Below, one piece after another: positions 1-8,863 of a DNA stretch of 64,000 bases. Positions within the stretch are counted from its first letter, which is position 1. The number at the start of each line of letters is the position of its first letter. Both the position numbers and the translations under genes were made by a program. Location of the stretch: the NCBI RefSeq assembly GCF_022410465.1, contig NZ_JAJSON010000019.1, positions 62,001 to 126,000 on the forward strand, given 5' to 3'. The DNA is from Christiangramia crocea (GTDB lineage: Bacteria; Bacteroidota; Bacteroidia; Flavobacteriales; Flavobacteriaceae). A model generated the notes under the pieces. The model was not told the DNA's origin. It saw only the letters and a program-made list of their open reading frames with translations, and ran no database searches.

Positions 1-535
1 CAAACATCAAATAATCTGCAGAGCGCCCTCTTATCCTGCCTTTAGCGGTTTCAAGTCTTTCCCTCACAGGATCAAAGACATCACCATCGGATTCCTGAAA
101 AGTGAGTAGGTAATTTTTTCCCACGATCATACTTATATGTTCATTCTCAATATTACCATTTCTGTAATAAAGCATTTTGGCAACAATGAACAGGTAATCC
201 TGATGCTCCTCAATCTTGGGCCTTTGACCTGTATTCACTATATCTTCCATTATTAGGTGATGAAGCTCATAATATTCTCCCAGCTTCTGAATTTCCTCAA
301 TATTGCTCAAACCATCAATATTGAACCAGGTGATCTTATCTTCATCAACAAATTTAAAGGCATCTTCAGTACTTGTAGAGCTAAAACGCTCATAGCTATC
401 CTGGTTATAATCAATAACCTCAAGCCTTGTCCGGGCTGTTTCCTTACGACCAACATAGGTCATGGTTCCCGGAATCTGGTTTACCGTTTTGGTATTCTTT
501 GGTCGCCTAAGCAGGGATTTTGGTTTAAGGGCCAT
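1..535 (-). CDS. corA: CorA-family magnesium/cobalt transporter (N-terminal part, cut by window edge)
   Basis: Only the first 178 or so codons are inside the window; the 3' end lies to the left of base 1. The ATG is at 535-533 and the protein begins MALKPKSLLRRPKN. The visible part is the cytoplasmic domain of the CorA family, with the stretch FNIDGLSNIEEIQKLGEYY followed by HHLIMEDIVNTGQRPK and DYLFIVAKML, which matches the usual CorA order of a 'W.d..g....i..l...f.lhpL..Ed' block. CorA proteins form pentameric inner-membrane channels for Mg2+ and Co2+. The diagnostic C-terminal membrane segments with the GMN motif are outside the window and could not be seen. The neighbouring recQ is divergent. 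Confidence 0.85.
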   Translation of the reverse strand, partial: MALKPKSLLRRPKNTKTVNQIPGTMTYVGRKETARTRLEVIDYNQDSYERFSSTSTEDAFKFVDEDKITWFNIDGLSNIEEIQKLGEYYELHHLIMEDIVNTGQRPKIEEHQDYLFIVAKMLYYRNGNIENEHISMIVGKNYLLTFQESDGDVFDPVRERLETAKGRIRGRSADYLMF

Positions 536-645
536 AAACGCAGTAATATTTTTTATAAATGTAAGAATAATCCCTTAACAGAAATTTTAAAGAAGTGAAT
601 CTGATAAATCGGTCCTGGGAATTAGAGTAAATCTAAGCTTAATTT

Positions 646-653
646 TACCTTTG
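646..653 (+). promoter_or_regulatory. -7 promoter element of recQ (TACCTTTG)
   Basis: TACCTTTG fits the Bacteroidota -7 consensus TAnnTTTG. Its last G lies only 6 bases before the recQ ATG, so the transcript would start at or next to the start codon. No clear -33 TTTG is present at the usual distance. Confidence 0.5.
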
Positions 654-658
654 CCTCT

Positions 659-2770
659 ATGAAAGAAGCAAGGCTGTTAGATACCCTTAAGGAATATTTT
701 GGTTATGAGAAATTTAGACCTTTACAGAAAAAAATAATCAATTCGGTTTTTGAAGCTAAAGATAACCTGGTTATTATGCCTACAGGGGGAGGTAAATCTA
801 TCTGTTATCAACTTCCGGCAATTCTGCTACCGGAAATCACCCTGGTAATTTCTCCTCTTATCGCGCTTATGAAAGACCAGGTGGATGGCCTGAATGCGAA
901 TGGGGTTCCCGCAGCTTATCTGAACAGTAGTCAGGAGGAAGCCGATAAAGAGGTTATTTTTCAAAAAATCGATAATAAAGAGATCAAATTATTATATGTA
1001 GCTCCTGAAAGTCTTCAGTTTGTGGATCGTTTTCTAAGCCATGGTAAAGTAAGCCTTATCGCCATAGATGAAGCCCACTGTATCTCCAGTTGGGGGCACG
1101 ACTTTAGGCCTGCCTACACTCAGCTTGGTTACCTGAAAAATCGTTTTCCTATCACACCGGTGCTGGCTTTAACTGCTACGGCTGATAAAGCCACCAGAAA
1201 GGATATTTGCAAGCAGCTTAATATTCCTGGAGCAGAAAAGCATATCGCTTCCTTTGATCGTAAGAACCTGAGTTTAGAGGTTAAACCTGGTATAAAACGT
1301 TTTGAGAAGATCGCTGAATTTATTAAAAATCGGAAAAAGGAAAGCGGTATCATCTACTGTTTAAGCCGGAAAACTACCGAGGATCTTGCTTCCAAGCTTC
1401 AGGCTAAAGGTTTTAAGGCAGCTGCATATCATGCCGGCCTCAATCATTTGGAGCGTTCACAGATACAGGATGACTTTATAAACGATGAAAAACAGATCAT
1501 TTGTGCTACTATAGCTTTTGGAATGGGGATCGATAAATCCAATATTCGCTGGGTGATCCACTATAATATGCCGAAAAATCTTGAGGGTTATTATCAGGAA
1601 ATTGGCCGTGCCGGCCGTGATGGTTTACCATCAGATACTCTTCTTTTTCATAGCTATGCCGATGTGGTGCAGCTTCAGAAGTTTGCTTCCAATGCAAAAA
1701 ATGAAGAAGTCCAGCTTGCCAAACTGGACCGCATGAAGCAATATGCAGAAGCACTTAGTTGCCGGAGAAAGATATTGCTAAGCTATTTTGGTGAATTTAT
1801 GGAAGAAGACTGCGGAAACTGTGATATCTGCAGAAATCCACCAGAGTTTTTTGATGGAAGTATTATAGCCCAAAAGGCACTTTCCTGTATCTTCCGCTTA
1901 AAGGCATCTGAACCAATTTCAGCGGTAATTGATGTTTTACGCGGAGCCGGGAACGAGACGGTTAGAAGTAATCACTACGAGCAGCTATCTACCTACGGAA
2001 TTGGGAAAGATATCTCATGGCATCACTGGCAGCAATATCTAATTCAGCTTATTAATTTAGGTTATATAGAAATTGCGTTCGACAGGAATAATCATTTACA
2101 GCTCACGGAACAGGCCAAAAAGGTCTTGTTTGAAAATGAAAAAGTATTACTGGCTCAAGTAAAAGAAAAAGAGGTACAGTCAAGATCAGAAAAAACCACT
2201 ACAACATCAGATTCTCTTTTTGAAAAACTTAGACAGCTGCGTCTTGAGATTGCAAGAGATGAAGATATTCCTGCCTATCTAATTTTTAATGATGCCACAC
2301 TCAAGGACATGGAAAAACAACGACCAATGTCTGATTCTGAATTTTTGCTCATAAATGGCGTGGGGCGGAAAAAAATGGAAAATTATGGTTATAGATTTAT
2401 CAAGGAGATAATCGCTTTCAGCCAGGAAAAGAGAGAAAAGAAACCTAAAAAGAAAGTAAAAAAGGGAAATACATTAAAAGAAACACTGGCCTTATATAAA
2501 GAAGGCTTAAATGTGGAGGAGATCTCTAAAGAGCGTGGTATTGCTAAAAACACAATTTTCACACATTTGATCAAGCTTTATGATGAAGGCGAAGATATCA
2601 ATTTGCGTCAGTTTGTACCGGGATTAGAACTAGAATCTGTAAGAAATGCTAAAACGGAACTTGAAAATCCGAATTCGCTAAGAGCATTCTTTGAGCATTT
2701 CGAGGAAACCATTCCCTATGAAACAATAAAGATCTCATTAAAGATCCTGGAAAAGGAAGAAGCACAATAG
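659..2770 (+). CDS. recQ: ATP-dependent DNA helicase RecQ
   Basis: A 703-residue RecQ helicase that unwinds DNA 3' to 5' during recombination and repair. Walker A is PTGGGKS (K47), the DEAH box is at residues 137-140 followed by CISSWGHDFRPAY (the RecQ aromatic-rich loop), and the second RecA-like domain contains GIYCLSRKTTE-like and HYNMPKNLEGYYQEIGRAGR motifs. The zinc-binding RQC cysteines are near residues 367, 385, 388 and 391. A winged-helix region follows, then an HRDC-like segment (about 520-600), and a C-terminal helix-turn-helix extension (about 600-650, with EEISKERGIAKNTIFTHL). This longer C-terminus is common in Bacteroidota RecQ. The gene faces away from corA and converges on the TruA-like gene, whose stop is only 1 base away. 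Confidence 0.96.
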   Translation: MKEARLLDTLKEYFGYEKFRPLQKKIINSVFEAKDNLVIMPTGGGKSICYQLPAILLPEITLVISPLIALMKDQVDGLNANGVPAAYLNSSQEEADKEVIFQKIDNKEIKLLYVAPESLQFVDRFLSHGKVSLIAIDEAHCISSWGHDFRPAYTQLGYLKNRFPITPVLALTATADKATRKDICKQLNIPGAEKHIASFDRKNLSLEVKPGIKRFEKIAEFIKNRKKESGIIYCLSRKTTEDLASKLQAKGFKAAAYHAGLNHLERSQIQDDFINDEKQIICATIAFGMGIDKSNIRWVIHYNMPKNLEGYYQEIGRAGRDGLPSDTLLFHSYADVVQLQKFASNAKNEEVQLAKLDRMKQYAEALSCRRKILLSYFGEFMEEDCGNCDICRNPPEFFDGSIIAQKALSCIFRLKASEPISAVIDVLRGAGNETVRSNHYEQLSTYGIGKDISWHHWQQYLIQLINLGYIEIAFDRNNHLQLTEQAKKVLFENEKVLLAQVKEKEVQSRSEKTTTTSDSLFEKLRQLRLEIARDEDIPAYLIFNDATLKDMEKQRPMSDSEFLLINGVGRKKMENYGYRFIKEIIAFSQEKREKKPKKKVKKGNTLKETLALYKEGLNVEEISKERGIAKNTIFTHLIKLYDEGEDINLRQFVPGLELESVRNAKTELENPNSLRAFFEHFEETIPYETIKISLKILEKEEAQ

Positions 2771-2771
2771 C

Positions 2772-3560
2772 TTAATCAAATTCTATCTTATTCAGAATAA
2801 GTCCGGAGGCCGGAGCTATATAGTCCATTTGAAGATGGGGGCTGTCCGGCAGTAAACTTTTTTTGATATTTTCCAGACTTAGCTCTCCCCTGCCAACCAG
2901 TACTAGGGCTCCCATCATGAGTCTAACCTGGTGCCTTAAGAAACCGGCAGCATGAATGTGAAAGATATATGACTTTTCAGGAAAGAAATTGGCTGTATAT
3001 AACTGGTTCTCTACGATCTCAGATATTAGCATTTCCCTTTCAAAAGTGCTGTTTTCAGATACCCGTACGCAATAGTTCTTAAAATTATGGGTTCCCTGGA
3101 ATAATTTTGCAGCCTGTTTCATCTTTTCAATATCCAGATCTTCCTGAAAATTGGCCATAAAAGGAGCGCAAAATGGATGGAATTTCTCCCCTACACTAAA
3201 AAGGTAAGCATACTCTTTGGTCTTGGAATGCTGAATGATGTTGAAATTCTTGTCTACTTCCTCAATACTCAGAGCACGTATATCCTGTGGAAGGTTCTTA
3301 TTGAAAAGATCAAGAAAAGCATCCAGGTCTTTTAAAGGTTCATGATCAAGGAACAATTCAAATGCCGACTCTTCCGCAGAAACCATGGCATCGGTTCGGC
3401 TCGTACCAAGGATCTTACATTTGGCTTCAGGCATTACCCATCCCAGGGTTTTCGTGATTAGCCCTTCAACGGTCTTCACATCAGGCTGTTTCTGCCAGCC
3501 ATGGAGCCTGTATCCTAAATACTGGATCTTAATAAAATAATAGAATCGTTTTCGGAACAA
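2772..3560 (-). CDS. TruA-family tRNA pseudouridine synthase, divergent paralogue
   Basis: A 262-residue protein of the TruA pseudouridine synthase family, which isomerises uridines in the tRNA anticodon arm. The start KIQYLGYRLHGWQKQP and the catalytic block TSRTDAMVSA (Asp57) are recognisable, as is the C-terminal AAGFLRHQVRLMMGALVLVG. In typical TruA the catalytic block reads GRTDAGVHA; here the Gly-Val-His following the Asp is Met-Val-Ser, so this is a divergent member and may be a second copy with a different target site. The reading frame opens with TTG at 3560-3558; no ATG is available near the N-terminus, and a -7 element lies 17 bases upstream. The symbol truA is withheld because the genome may encode a canonical copy elsewhere. 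Confidence 0.85.
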   Translation of the reverse strand: MFRKRFYYFIKIQYLGYRLHGWQKQPDVKTVEGLITKTLGWVMPEAKCKILGTSRTDAMVSAEESAFELFLDHEPLKDLDAFLDLFNKNLPQDIRALSIEEVDKNFNIIQHSKTKEYAYLFSVGEKFHPFCAPFMANFQEDLDIEKMKQAAKLFQGTHNFKNYCVRVSENSTFEREMLISEIVENQLYTANFFPEKSYIFHIHAAGFLRHQVRLMMGALVLVGRGELSLENIKKSLLPDSPHLQMDYIAPASGLILNKIEFD

Positions 3561-3576
3561 AATCGAAATTTTCAGG

Positions 3577-3584
3577 CAAATATA
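3577..3584 (-). promoter_or_regulatory. -7 promoter element of the TruA-like gene (TATATTTG)
   Basis: On the minus strand TATATTTG matches TAnnTTTG. The expected transcript start is roughly 11 bases before the TTG start codon at 3560, which supports that unusual start. The remaining 220 bases up to the next gene show no clear terminator or second promoter. Confidence 0.45.
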
Positions 3585-3803
3585 TTCATAATTCAGAGTC
3601 TCTTCAGCGGAAAACCTATTAATACCGGAGCTCGGGGAAATATAGGTCTAAGAAGAAGATAATATTTAGATATTTTTCTTAATTTTATAAAGCTTTGAAT
3701 ATACTTCCATGGCTTTTTCTTCTTAACTATTTCGTTCCCGGAATAGAATGATTTCTGAAATTATTTCGGAAACAGTTTAATAAAGTATTAAATTAAAAAG
3801 ACA

Positions 3804-4076
3804 ATGCCGAGGTATATAGTTGAAAGAGAGCTTGAGGACGCAGGAAACCTGTCTGGCGATGAGCTTCAGGCAATTTCCCAGAAATCATGTAGTGTACTTG
3901 AAAAGTTAGGCCCACAAATACAATGGGTACAGAGTTTTGTTACAAAAGATAAACTCTACTGCATATATATTTCTCCCAACGAACAATTGATTAAGAAACA
4001 CGCAGACCTTGGTGAGTTACCATTGAATGCGATTAATGAGGTAATGACGATAATAGATCCGGTCACGGCAGAGTAA
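3804..4076 (+). CDS. DUF4242 small protein (SCO4226-like fold)
   Basis: A 90-residue protein beginning MPRYIVERELEDAGNLSGDE and containing WVQSFVTKDKLYCIYISPNE, the usual pattern of the DUF4242 family, small ferredoxin-like-fold proteins. One actinobacterial member is described as nickel responsive. No signal peptide is visible, so it is probably cytoplasmic. It is a single-gene unit: a 240-base gap precedes it and a terminator follows directly. The substrate or partner cannot be told from sequence. Confidence 0.8.
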   Translation: MPRYIVERELEDAGNLSGDELQAISQKSCSVLEKLGPQIQWVQSFVTKDKLYCIYISPNEQLIKKHADLGELPLNAINEVMTIIDPVTAE

Positions 4077-4111
4077 AGAATTAATGATTTTACCATCAAT
4101 CAAAACATCAT

Positions 4112-4134
4112 AGGCCCCGAAAGGGGCTTTTTTA
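4112..4134 (+). terminator. Rho-independent terminator after the DUF4242 gene
   Basis: GCCCC-GAAA-GGGGC hairpin with a GNRA tetraloop, followed by six T residues. Confidence 0.85.
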
Positions 4135-4174
4135 TTATCGATTAATTCTGATTAAATTGAATAAAAAAATTGAA

Positions 4175-5245
4175 ATGAAGCCAAGTCCTAGAAAACCTGC
4201 CCATAAATGCCTGATCCAATTTGATAAGAACTTTTCCAACATTGAAGATCTTAGAACAGAAATTTCAAGCAGTCTGGTGACGGAAGATAATTTGTGGTTA
4301 AGCTATGACGAAGATGCAGGAATAGAACGTTTAACCAGGACTGAGCGGGGATTTGGCTATCATAAGCATTATGAACTTTTTGATTTCTTTGATCTGCCCG
4401 CCGGAAACGGGGAAGCCGATATGGAAGCACTGGCTTATCAGGAGCCCTTCTTATGGTTCTGCGGAAGTATGAGCCTGAAACGTGATTCTCCAGATGCTGA
4501 TGATTCCCTTGAGAAACAACTGGACGACCTCAGTGATATAGACGTAGATGAAAACAGATTTAGCCTGGGTTGCATCCCCTGTATAAAAAAAGATGGAAGC
4601 TATGAACTTCTGAATGAAGCTGAATATAATGGAAAAAAGATAAGACCTCTAATGTTGCGGGGTGGCACGAAGAGTACCGAACTTCATAATGCCTTAATGC
4701 GTGACCAGCATCTGGAACGCTTCATGATGATTCCCTGTAAGGATAATGGTTTTGATATAGAAGGCCTGGCCGTATATGATGACAGGATCTTTATTGGCTT
4801 AATAGGACCTGTATTAAACGGATTTGCGGTAATTCTTGAAATTGGCTGCAAGGAATTCGATGGCGAACTGCTTTTATCCAAAAGACCTGATGAAGAAAAG
4901 CTTTACCGAAAACATTTCATAGACCTACGAGGGATGGGAATAAGGGAACTGAATATTACCAAAAATGGAGACCTTTATCTTCTCGCCGGTCCCACCATGG
5001 ATCTTGATGGTACCATAAGTATATACAGGGTCAATGGCGGACTACCAGATCAACATGCCAGTGTGATCCATGACCCTGAAAGATTGTTTGACGTGGCTCG
5101 TGGTGCTGAGTTAGAGCACGGCTCAGACAAAGCTGAAGGAATGGCTTTTTTATCGGACAGGAAAGTACTCATTACTTATGACTCACCAGTGGAAGAAAGA
5201 CTTGAAGGCGGCACAGGGGTTTGGATGGATTGTTTTGATCTTTAA
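4175..5245 (+). CDS. DUF3616 domain protein
   Basis: About 356 residues when started at the ATG at 4175 (protein MKPSPRKPAHKC). An in-frame TTG at 4157 would add six residues, but the ATG seems likelier. The sequence fits the DUF3616 family: an N-terminal LIQFDKNFSNIEDL, a central DIEGLAVYDDRIFIGLIGP resembling a beta-propeller blade seen in esterase-like phytase relatives, and a closing HGSDKAEGMAFLSDRKVLITYDSP. There is no signal peptide. The function of the family is not established. It stands alone between a terminator and a secreted peptidase gene. Confidence 0.75.
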   Translation: MKPSPRKPAHKCLIQFDKNFSNIEDLRTEISSSLVTEDNLWLSYDEDAGIERLTRTERGFGYHKHYELFDFFDLPAGNGEADMEALAYQEPFLWFCGSMSLKRDSPDADDSLEKQLDDLSDIDVDENRFSLGCIPCIKKDGSYELLNEAEYNGKKIRPLMLRGGTKSTELHNALMRDQHLERFMMIPCKDNGFDIEGLAVYDDRIFIGLIGPVLNGFAVILEIGCKEFDGELLLSKRPDEEKLYRKHFIDLRGMGIRELNITKNGDLYLLAGPTMDLDGTISIYRVNGGLPDQHASVIHDPERLFDVARGAELEHGSDKAEGMAFLSDRKVLITYDSPVEERLEGGTGVWMDCFDL

Positions 5246-5351
5246 ATCACCCCCGGTAAAAAGTTGAGTTTATTCAATTCACATGGCTTTTACCGAGGCA
5301 TGTTTATTTTTTATCTTGCTGCCTCAAATATATTCCAGAAAAATATAATAA

Positions 5352-7529
5352 ATGAGAAAATCGCTCCAGTTCTTTTTTATATCCATGTTAGTGGTTTTTG
5401 CCGGCTATTCACAAACAGAAAGAGATTCATTAACCGTCGAAGATTATGAACATGCAACAAAATTTTTAAGTTTTAATACTTCTTCTCTTGTAGACCGAAG
5501 TTATGTGAGCCCCCAATGGTTAAAGGGCGGTAGTTTCTGGTATGATGTTTCAACTGTAAACGGTGATGAATTTGTGCTTGTAAATCCAAAAAATGGTAAA
5601 AAGCAAAAAGCTTCCAGCGAAAAGGAATTGTTATTCGGTATGGATGCTCATAAATCTAATGGAAAAAAGAACTACACCCGTAATGAGGTCCTTTCTCCAG
5701 ATGGAAAGAAAGTAGTATTTATAAAAGACTGGAATCTCTGGATGCGAAACCTGGAAACAGGAAAAGAAACCCAGCTAACCACCAATGGAGAGAAGAATTT
5801 TGGTTATGCCACAGATAATGCCGGATGGCGTAAAAGTGATAAACCCATTCTACTCTGGTCACCAGATTCCAGGAAAATCGCTACATATCAACAGGACCAG
5901 CGACATGTAAATGACATGTACCTGGTATCTACCAAAGTTGGTGCACCCGAACTTCTGAAATGGAAATACCCCCTTCCTTCTGATGAGGAAATAATTAAGA
6001 TTCACAGGGTGATCATAGAGGTTGAGGAGCCAAAAGTCATACGCCTTGATATACCTGCAGATCCAAGACGTGGAACCCTGTGTGATAATATTTCATGCTC
6101 GGGAGCTTTTGACGATAACCAGTGGAATGAGGATGGCACAAAACTCGCTTTTGTTTCGACTTCCCGTGACCATAAATTGGCTAAAATGAGGATCGCGGAT
6201 TCCGAAACCGGAGAAGTGAGGGAAGTTTTTGAAGAAAAAGTGGAAACACAGTACGAATCAGGTCGGGGATCTATCAACTGGCGCTACCTCGCAGATTCGG
6301 AAGAGATAATATGGTATTCCGAAAGGGACGACTGGGGTCATCTTTATCTTTATGATTCAGAAACAGGGAAACTAAAGAATCAGATCACCGAAGGAGATTT
6401 TGTAGTTACTGAATTACTGAGAGTAGATGAAGATAAACGCAAACTATATTTTCTGGCTAATGGACGTGAAAAAAGCCGGGATCCTTATTTCAGTCATTTC
6501 TACAGCGTGGATTTTGATGGAAAGAATTTAAAATTACTTACGCCTGAAAATGGAAATCATAAAATTTCAATATCTCCGGAAGGTCAGTATTTTGTAGATA
6601 ATTATTCACAACCCGATGTGCCGAATGTTGCCCAGTTAAGAACCATAAAAGGAAAACTGGTCACTACTCTTGAAAAAGCAGATATTTCCAGGTTAAAAGA
6701 TGCCGGATGGAAAGCTCCAAAACCGATCACTGTTAAATCCAGAGATGGGAAATGGGATCTTTACGGACTCATATTTACCCCTACTCATCTTGATGAAAGC
6801 AAGAAATATCCTGTGGTCAATTATATATATCCTGGCCCACAGGGAGGCGGAGTTGGCAGCCGTTCCTTTTCCCCTTCACGGAGGGACCATCAGGCGCTGG
6901 CCGAATTGGGCTTTGTAGTTGTGGTGATAGACGGAACCTGTAATCCGGACAGGTCAAAATCCTTTCACGATACCTGCTACGGTAATATGGCCGATAACAC
7001 TTTGGAAGACCAGATCTCCGGAATTAAACAATTAGCAGAAAAATATCCTTATTTGGATCTGGACCATGTAGGTATCTGGGGGCATTCAGGAGGTGGTTTT
7101 GCCACAGCTGCTGCCATGTTCAAGTATCCCGAATTTTATAAAGTGGGTATTTCAGAATCAGGAAATCATGATAACAGGAATTATGAAGATGACTGGGGAG
7201 AAAGATACATCGGTCTTTTGACCAAAGATGCTGAAGGGATCTCAAATTATGAGAAACAGGCTAATCAGAATCTGGCTGAGAACCTTGAAGGAAAACTTTT
7301 GCTGGCTCATGGAGCGATGGATGATAATGTTCCGCCATATAATACCTATCTTGTAGTGGATGCTCTTATTAAGGCTAATAAAGATTTTGATCTCATCATT
7401 TTCCCACATGCGAGACATGGTTATGGAGATGACTATTACTATATGATGAGACGACGCTGGGATTACTTTGTAGAACATCTTATGGGAGCCACACCTCCTT
7501 CAAACTTTGAAATAGATCCTTCAAAATAA
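5352..7529 (+). CDS. Secreted S9 family dipeptidyl peptidase (DPP-IV type)
   Basis: A 725-residue serine peptidase with a signal peptide (MRKSLQFFFISMLVVFAGYSQ) and a likely periplasmic or surface location. Residues from about 40 to 440 form the DPP-IV N-terminal beta-propeller, with repeated short blades such as PILLWSPDSRKIATYQQDQR. The alpha/beta hydrolase domain follows. The expected triad is Ser579 in GHSGGG, Asp657 in HGAMDDNVPP and His689 in HARHGYG. The nucleophile motif is GHSGGG where classical DPP-IV has GWSYGG, a variant that I believe occurs among Bacteroidota S9 peptidases. Such enzymes release N-terminal dipeptides, commonly after proline, and help use external protein. The next gene begins 7 bases after the stop. 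Confidence 0.9.
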   Translation: MRKSLQFFFISMLVVFAGYSQTERDSLTVEDYEHATKFLSFNTSSLVDRSYVSPQWLKGGSFWYDVSTVNGDEFVLVNPKNGKKQKASSEKELLFGMDAHKSNGKKNYTRNEVLSPDGKKVVFIKDWNLWMRNLETGKETQLTTNGEKNFGYATDNAGWRKSDKPILLWSPDSRKIATYQQDQRHVNDMYLVSTKVGAPELLKWKYPLPSDEEIIKIHRVIIEVEEPKVIRLDIPADPRRGTLCDNISCSGAFDDNQWNEDGTKLAFVSTSRDHKLAKMRIADSETGEVREVFEEKVETQYESGRGSINWRYLADSEEIIWYSERDDWGHLYLYDSETGKLKNQITEGDFVVTELLRVDEDKRKLYFLANGREKSRDPYFSHFYSVDFDGKNLKLLTPENGNHKISISPEGQYFVDNYSQPDVPNVAQLRTIKGKLVTTLEKADISRLKDAGWKAPKPITVKSRDGKWDLYGLIFTPTHLDESKKYPVVNYIYPGPQGGGVGSRSFSPSRRDHQALAELGFVVVVIDGTCNPDRSKSFHDTCYGNMADNTLEDQISGIKQLAEKYPYLDLDHVGIWGHSGGGFATAAAMFKYPEFYKVGISESGNHDNRNYEDDWGERYIGLLTKDAEGISNYEKQANQNLAENLEGKLLLAHGAMDDNVPPYNTYLVVDALIKANKDFDLIIFPHARHGYGDDYYYMMRRRWDYFVEHLMGATPPSNFEIDPSK

Positions 7530-7536
7530 AAATTTG

Positions 7537-8028
7537 ATGCAAGAACCTGAAATTATTGAAATAAAAACAAAGAAACTCGTCGGGATCAAGGTCTCTACCA
7601 GTCTTGCCGACGACAAGACCAGCCTTCTCTGGAAAAGATTCATGCAGTCCAAAGAGGCTATTAAGAATAATATTAATCAGGACCTCTACTCGGTGCAGTT
7701 GTATGGTAATAATTTCATCAAAGGAGATTTCGACTCGCAATCGGTCTTTGAAAAATGGGCTGCGATGGAAACCCAAGATCATAGCTTTATTCCAAAAGGT
7801 TTACAACCATTGGAGATACCCGGCGGACTGTATGCTGTTTTCACTCATCATGGAACAGCCAGGGAATTTGCAAAAACCTCAAAATTCATATTTGAAGAAT
7901 GGCTGCCTCCATCCAAATATACTTTAGACGACAGGCCTCATTTTGAAATCCTTGGAGAGGAATATAAAGGTCCGGACAATCCTGATTCAAAAGAAAAAAT
8001 CTGGATACCAGTAAAAACCGAAAATTGA
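7537..8028 (+). CDS. GyrI-like / AraC effector-binding domain protein
   Basis: About 163 residues from the ATG at 7537; a TTG directly in front gives an alternative start one codon earlier. The pattern (IIEIKTKKLVGIKVSTSL at the start, GGLYAVFTHHGTAREFAKTS in the second half, PHFEILGEEYKG near the end) is that of the GyrI-like small-molecule-binding fold, found as stand-alone proteins or as the effector domain of AraC-type regulators. No DNA-binding domain is present. The gene is 7 bases after the peptidase gene and overlaps the next gene by one base (TGATG), so these are probably one transcription unit. Confidence 0.75.
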   Translation: MQEPEIIEIKTKKLVGIKVSTSLADDKTSLLWKRFMQSKEAIKNNINQDLYSVQLYGNNFIKGDFDSQSVFEKWAAMETQDHSFIPKGLQPLEIPGGLYAVFTHHGTAREFAKTSKFIFEEWLPPSKYTLDDRPHFEILGEEYKGPDNPDSKEKIWIPVKTEN

Positions 8029-8852
8029 TGCAAATTCTGGATCAGTTTACCGGATTCTTATCTACTACCTCTCTCCTGCCGAAGGAAAATTTAACCGGTT
8101 TTCAATCCTTTGACTTTCCGGATGTCCAGATCACTGACCGACTTAAAAAGGACCTTGAAAGGATCGATCACCCTCGGAATTCAGTTCTGGGAAAAAGGAT
8201 GGAAAGTTTTTTTGAGATCGCCATTAATCATTCTGAAAGATATCGGCTTATAGATTCAAATATTCAGATCATAGAAAATAAACAAACCCTGGGTGAAATT
8301 GATTTTCTGGTTTACGATGAACAATATGAAAAACCATTACATGTAGAGCTTGTATATAAACTCTATATCTATGATGAGAATTTGGCTCCGGAGATCAACA
8401 GATGGATAGGGCCTAACCGAAAGGATAGTTTTTCCGAAAAACTGGATAAGTTAAAAAACAGGCAATTTCCCATCCTATTTAAGCCAGAGACTCTCAAATA
8501 CCTTAAAAACTTAGGCCTGCAGCAGGAAGAAATCGAGCAGCAAATATGCTTTAAAGCGAAGTTATTCACCCCAGCAGGATTTCAGGATCCACGAACGGCT
8601 GAAATAAACACTGAATGCTATAGCGGGAAGTGGTTTAATTTTACTGAATTTTCAAGGTTTAAAGGGCAGGATAATCTGTTTTTCAGTCCGCCGAAAAGAT
8701 CCTGGAGTGCTTCTCCTGAATCTAATAAGGAATGGTTTACTCATTCTGAAATGATAAAAACAATAGAGACCCTCTTCGAAAAACAGAAATCCCCTCTTAT
8801 CTGGATGAAGACAAAAACTGCTTATCAAAGCTTTTTTGTAGTTTGGTGGTAA
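8028..8852 (+). CDS. DUF1853 family protein
   Basis: About 274 residues from the ATG at 8028, which shares its A with the stop of the preceding gene, suggesting translational coupling. The protein carries the DUF1853 pattern: a conserved LGKRMESFFEIAINHSERY helix, then GEIDFLVYDE and HVELVYKLYIYDE. The spaced Glu, Asp and Glu-x-Tyr-Lys residues resemble the active-site arrangement of PD-(D/E)XK nucleases, an inference I cannot test here. No signal peptide or membrane segment. The biological role is unknown. Confidence 0.7.
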   Translation: MQILDQFTGFLSTTSLLPKENLTGFQSFDFPDVQITDRLKKDLERIDHPRNSVLGKRMESFFEIAINHSERYRLIDSNIQIIENKQTLGEIDFLVYDEQYEKPLHVELVYKLYIYDENLAPEINRWIGPNRKDSFSEKLDKLKNRQFPILFKPETLKYLKNLGLQQEEIEQQICFKAKLFTPAGFQDPRTAEINTECYSGKWFNFTEFSRFKGQDNLFFSPPKRSWSASPESNKEWFTHSEMIKTIETLFEKQKSPLIWMKTKTAYQSFFVVWW

Positions 8853-8863
8853 TTGAAAAAACG

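Noticed and set aside
5254-5310. CGGTAAAA ... TTTTACCG inverted repeat after the DUF3616 gene as a terminator
   Set aside because: The loop is about 35 bases long, so the hairpin is weak. The T-rich stretch after it is suggestive but not enough.
7604-7927. Alternative 107-residue plus-strand frame inside the GyrI-like gene
   Set aside because: It is a shadow frame: the composition is unlike a real protein and the GyrI-like frame has clear family motifs.
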